This document shows, in pieces, positions 8,477 to 10,767 of a stretch of DNA of 10,767 bases. Location: NCBI GenBank assembly GCA_002494215.1, contig DLBF01000113.1, positions 1 through 10,767 of the forward strand, in the 5' to 3' direction. The notes below the pieces were generated by a model. That model had not been told where the DNA came from, made no database searches, and was given only the letters and a program-made list of their open reading frames with translations. The DNA comes from Prevotellaceae bacterium UBA7028. Its GTDB lineage: Bacteria; Bacteroidota; Bacteroidia; Bacteroidales; Bacteroidaceae. Position numbers and translations under genes: made by a program. The stretch's first letter is position 1. Each line of letters opens with the position of its first letter.

Positions 8477-8806
8477 ATGGGAATGAACGGAGAGCATAAG
8501 GTACATTTAATCAAGCGGCATCCAGGAGGTAGAAACTACTTGGCTATATGTTTGTTTGGCATTATCTTTTCTGTAAGACCGCTGAATGCTCAGGAAGTGA
8601 ATCATGAACTGATTCATGCGGAGCAGCAGAAGGAATTGCTGTATATTCCTTTCTTTATATGGTATGTGCTAGAGTGGCTGGTTCTGCTGATTAAGTACAG
8701 AGACCGTATGCAGGCTTATCGTCATATTCGTTTTGAGGAGGAGGCTTACAATCATCAGGCTGACCTCAGCTATCTGAAGAACAGAAAACGTTATAGGTAT
8801 AAATAA
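8477..8806 (+). CDS. Small membrane protein with HExxH metalloprotease-like motif (conserved hypothetical)
   Basis: This 109-aa protein has HELIH at residues 43-47, a hydrophobic segment YIPFFIWYVLEWLVLLI at about 56-72, FEEEAY at 86-91 and a basic tail (YLKNRKRYRYK). An earlier hydrophobic stretch, YLAICLFGIIF (21-31), may be a second membrane segment or lie on the membrane surface. HExxH plus a Glu about 40 residues later followed by Ala resembles the gluzincin zinc site (two His and a Glu), so a tiny membrane metallopeptidase or a degenerate relative is possible. From memory, Bacteroidetes carry similar uncharacterised proteins with the pattern NHE-IH, Q, AYR, FE-EAY; no function is known to me. 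An in-frame TGA at 8468-8470 limits the start to ATG 8477 or ATG 8483. An AGGAGGT followed 9 nt later by TTG (codon 22) is an alternative, but it would remove sequence that appears conserved. The stop codon overlaps a terminator hairpin. Confidence 0.75.
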   Translation: MGMNGEHKVHLIKRHPGGRNYLAICLFGIIFSVRPLNAQEVNHELIHAEQQKELLYIPFFIWYVLEWLVLLIKYRDRMQAYRHIRFEEEAYNHQADLSYLKNRKRYRYK

Positions 8807-8836
8807 AAAAGCAGGTTCCGAAAAACCTGCTTTTTT
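8805..8836. terminator. Strong bidirectional rho-independent terminator
   Basis: A 13-bp perfect stem pairs AAAAAAGCAGGTT (8805-8817) with AACCTGCTTTTTT (8824-8836) around a 6-base loop. The A6/T6 ends supply a U-tract in both directions. It overlaps the last two bases of the small-protein stop codon and lies 79 bp past the oadB stop, so it can end both convergent transcripts. Confidence 0.9.
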
Positions 8837-8862
8837 ATATCTATACCTTAGTCTTCTTTGTA

Positions 8863-8911
8863 CTAAAGTCTAAAGTCTAAAGTCTAGAGTCTAAAGTCTA
8901 AAGTCTGACGT
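8863..8911. repeat. Tandem 7-bp repeat CTAAAGT, seven units
   Basis: Seven adjacent 7-bp units fill 49 bp. Units 1-3, 5 and 6 are exact CTAAAGT, unit 4 is CTAGAGT and unit 7 is CTGACGT. The array lies between the bidirectional terminator and the oadB stop codon (8915-8917), within the predicted 3' UTR of oadB. There is no coding frame here. The array was probably made by slippage, and its copy number may vary among strains. Confidence 0.9.
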
Positions 8912-8914
8912 CTC

Positions 8915-10171
8915 TTACCCTAAGAAACTGATGAGGACACCGGCAGCTACGGCAGAGCCGATAACGCCAGAGATGTTAGAACTCATACAGTAGTTAAGAA
9001 CGTGGTTCTTGGGATCGTACTTGGTGCTGATACCGTTGCAGACACGGCTGGCCATAGGTACAGCACTCAGACCTGTTGCACCAATCAGTGGATTGATCTT
9101 CTTCTTGGCAAAGAGGTTCCAGATCTTAACCATGCAGATACCACTGGCAATACTGAGGGCGAAGGCACAGAAACCACCGGCTACAATACCCAGTGTCTGT
9201 ACGTTGATGAAGGCATCTACCGTCATGGTGGCACCTACGCAGAGGCCCAGGAAGATGGTGGCTGCATTCATGATGCCGTTGCTGGCTGCATCGAAGAGGC
9301 GGTTGGTGTCGTTACCAATCTCCTTAACGAGGTTACCGAACATGAGCATACCAACCAGGCTGACAGCTGTGGGGACGAAGATAGCCACGATAGTGGTAAC
9401 AGCGATGGGGAAGATAATCTTCAGTACGCGTATGTTCTTAATCTCCAATGTGTCGGGGTAAAGTTTGTCCTGCTCCTTCATGTTGATGCGCAGCTCCTTC
9501 TCGGAACAAAGCAACTTCACTACCAATGGTATAATTACAGGAACAAGTGCCATGTAGCTGTAGGCTGCAATAGCGATGGGACCCAGCAAGTGGGGAGCCA
9601 ACTTGATGGTGGTAAAGATGGCGGTAGGACCGTCAGCACCACCGATGATACCCAGTGAACCAGCTTCCTGAGGAGTGAAACCAACCAGCAGAGCTACCAA
9701 CAGTACGGCGAAGATACCCATCTGGGCAGCAGCACCGAAGATAGCCAGCTTCAGGTTACGAAGCATGGGGCCGAAGTCGGTAAGCGCACCTACACCCATG
9801 AAGATGATGGGGGGCAGCAAACCGCTCTTGATGAGGGCGTAGTAGAGGTAGTTCATCAGACCCAGGTCGTGGGCAATCTCATGCAGGGGCATCTCGTAGA
9901 TGTTACGCATGGTGGTAACGCCGTTAATGGTAACGGGTACCATACCCTCGCTGTTGGCCTGCAGAACACCCATGCCACCACCGGGGAAGTTAGCAATGAG
10001 TACTCCGAAAGCTATGGGCACAAGCAGCAGGGGCTCGTACTTCTTAACGATGCCCAGATAGAGCAACGTAAAGGCAAGCAGGTACATGACGATGAACAAA
10101 GGATTCTCTGCGATAGCGGAGAAGGCTGTCATCTGGTACAGCTTGTCGAGTATGTCATATATCATATTCAT
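8915..10171 (-). CDS. oadB: Sodium-translocating decarboxylase beta subunit (oxaloacetate decarboxylase type)
   Basis: This 418-aa polytopic inner-membrane protein decarboxylates the carboxybiotin carried by the alpha subunit and couples this to Na+ export. Length is normal for the OadB/MmdB/GcdB family. Family signatures are MGVGALTDFGPMLRN (about 125-139), GIIGGADGPTA (174-184) and GATGLSAVPMASR (364-376). By alignment from memory to Klebsiella OadB, the functional residues D203, Y229, N373, G377, S382 and R389 correspond to D180, Y206, N360, G364, S369 and R376; all are present, so the pump should be active. ATG 10171 is used; ATG 10165 is an alternative two codons later. The gene follows oadA on the same strand after 112 bp, so the two probably form one operon despite the inverted repeat between them. 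The substrate (oxaloacetate, methylmalonyl-CoA or glutaconyl-CoA) cannot be told from the beta subunit alone; the fused biotin domain of its partner favours oxaloacetate. Confidence 0.93.
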   Translation of the reverse strand: MNMIYDILDKLYQMTAFSAIAENPLFIVMYLLAFTLLYLGIVKKYEPLLLVPIAFGVLIANFPGGGMGVLQANSEGMVPVTINGVTTMRNIYEMPLHEIAHDLGLMNYLYYALIKSGLLPPIIFMGVGALTDFGPMLRNLKLAIFGAAAQMGIFAVLLVALLVGFTPQEAGSLGIIGGADGPTAIFTTIKLAPHLLGPIAIAAYSYMALVPVIIPLVVKLLCSEKELRINMKEQDKLYPDTLEIKNIRVLKIIFPIAVTTIVAIFVPTAVSLVGMLMFGNLVKEIGNDTNRLFDAASNGIMNAATIFLGLCVGATMTVDAFINVQTLGIVAGGFCAFALSIASGICMVKIWNLFAKKKINPLIGATGLSAVPMASRVCNGISTKYDPKNHVLNYCMSSNISGVIGSAVAAGVLISFLG

Positions 10172-10172
10172 A

Positions 10173-10298
10173 ATTCAAAAATATTAAATTCAAATTTCAA
10201 AATTGTTATTCAATTCGTTTTTAAAACTCATAAATCCGTTTGCGTCTTTCAATTATACGAAAAGGCTTATTTGAATTTTGAATTTATAAATTTTGAAT
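10173..10298. repeat. Imperfect inverted repeat spanning the oadA-oadB junction
   Basis: The left arm (10173-10201) and the reverse complement of the right arm (10270-10298) match at 25 of 29 bases. Both begin ATTCAAAA and keep the same 15- and 7-bp spacing between their three TTCAAA cores. Sixty-eight bases separate the arms, for a total of 126 bp. The right arm covers the last codons and stop of oadA; the left arm ends one base before the oadB start codon. In the mRNA the arms could pair and place the oadB start next to a stem. No transposase is present; a small mobile repeat (MITE-like) or a locally grown repeat are both possible. Confidence 0.6.
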
Positions 10299-10767
10299 CT
10301 TCATAATAGGATCGTCCTCTTCTACTGAATCACCGCTGTTTACAAGGATGGCTGTGATAACGCCTGCCTTGTCAGCACGGATGGCGTTGAAGGTCTTCAT
10401 TGCCTCGATATAACCCAGAACGTCACCTTCCTGAATGCTGTCGCCAACCTTCTTGGGTGTCTCTGAGTTATCCTTAACCAGGTAGAACTTACCTTCCAGG
10501 GGAGCCAGCAGATCTTCACCTTCGCCAGCAGGTACTGCAGCACCAGCAGCAGGAGCAGCTGTAGCGGCAGGAGCCTCGTTGCCATAGGCGATGTTCACCT
10601 CGTAAGTCTGACCATTCACGCTTACCTTGATCTGCTTGGGCAGTTCAGCACCAGCAGCGGGAGCGTTCTTCTTAGCCTTGCGCTCTGCCAAATCCTTCTC
10701 GAAGTCGGCCTTAGCCTTACCGCTCTTATAAGCACGATACTGTTCGGGGTGCATAGCCAACTCGAAG
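10284..10767 (-). CDS. oadA: Oxaloacetate decarboxylase-type alpha subunit, C-terminal part with biotinyl domain (5' end beyond window)
   Basis: The minus-strand frame is open to the window edge and stops at 10284-10286, giving 161 residues. The TTG at 10760 is an internal leucine (FELAMHPEQ), not a start. The first part, AMHPEQYRAYKSGKAKADF, resembles the end of the carboxyltransferase region of Bacteroidetes OadA/PycB-like proteins. It is followed by a beta-strand segment (KVSVNGQTYEV), an Ala/Pro-rich flexible linker and a biotinyl domain. The biotin-accepting lysine is in EAMKTF (codon 10395-10397), 36 residues before the C-terminus, the normal distance. The subunit transfers CO2 from its substrate to biotin, and the swinging linker delivers it to OadB, encoded next. 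A separate biotin carrier protein with an unusual N-terminus cannot be excluded, because the upstream sequence is missing. Confidence 0.85.
   Translation of the reverse strand, partial: FELAMHPEQYRAYKSGKAKADFEKDLAERKAKKNAPAAGAELPKQIKVSVNGQTYEVNIAYGNEAPAATAAPAAGAAVPAGEGEDLLAPLEGKFYLVKDNSETPKKVGDSIQEGDVLGYIEAMKTFNAIRADKAGVITAILVNSGDSVEEDDPIMKIQNL

Noticed and set aside
8525..8542. AGGAGGT followed by TTG as the start of the small membrane protein
   Set aside because: Shine-Dalgarno starts are rarely used in this phylum, and the upstream residues look like part of the conserved family sequence, so ATG 8477 or 8483 is preferred.
8863..8911. CRISPR-like array
   Set aside because: The units are 7 bp and directly adjacent, with no spacers and no cas genes nearby.
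9002..9658. Plus-strand open frames of 218 and 150 codons opposite oadB
   Set aside because: The oadB reading is unambiguous with all key residues; these are shadow frames in GC-richer sequence.
10176..10183. TATTTTTG on the minus strand just before oadB, matching the -7 consensus
   Set aside because: It is part of the AT-rich inverted repeat, lies only 4 bp from the ATG and has no -33 element, so a chance match is more likely than a separate oadB promoter.

Overview
The window looks like chromosomal DNA of a Bacteroidales bacterium, most likely a Prevotella-type organism. Three points support this: promoters with the Bacteroidetes -7 element TAnnTTTG, A-rich leaders without Shine-Dalgarno sites, and protein families typical of the group (Cys-anchored fasciclin lipoprotein, CotH/lamin-tail protein with a type IX secretion tail, OadA/OadB decarboxylase). 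Gene density is high. I see no tRNA, rRNA, CRISPR array, transposase or phage gene, and no gene-free stretch longer than about 210 bp.

Layout from left to right: (1) the 3' part of an alanine racemase gene on the + strand, cut by the window edge and possibly the second half of a MurF-Alr fusion. (2) A 12-bp hairpin terminator at a convergent junction. (3) Two minus-strand genes read from about 8.3 kb down to 1.1 kb: a very large secreted multidomain protein of about 1676 aa with a CotH kinase-like core, followed 52 bp later by a 696-aa lipoprotein with two fasciclin domains. Each has its own TAnnTTTG box. (4) Divergent from the large gene, a 109-aa membrane protein with a mini-zincin pattern (HELIH and a later FEEEAY), closed by a strong hairpin that overlaps its stop codon. 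(5) A seven-copy 7-bp tandem repeat. (6) Minus-strand oadB, preceded by the C-terminal part of oadA with the biotin-carrying domain, which runs off the right edge.

The genes fall into three functional groups. Alanine racemase supplies D-Ala for peptidoglycan. OadA/OadB couple decarboxylation of a carboxylic acid (probably oxaloacetate) to Na+ export across the inner membrane. The CotH-like protein and the fasciclin lipoprotein are both predicted to be extracytoplasmic and probably act together at the cell surface. Their substrate or ligand is not evident, and this pair is the best candidate here for an undescribed system.

The most notable non-coding structures are an imperfect inverted repeat (25/29 matching arms) that spans the oadA-oadB junction, the heptamer array just after oadB, and a perfect 12-bp palindrome in the promoter of the fasciclin gene.
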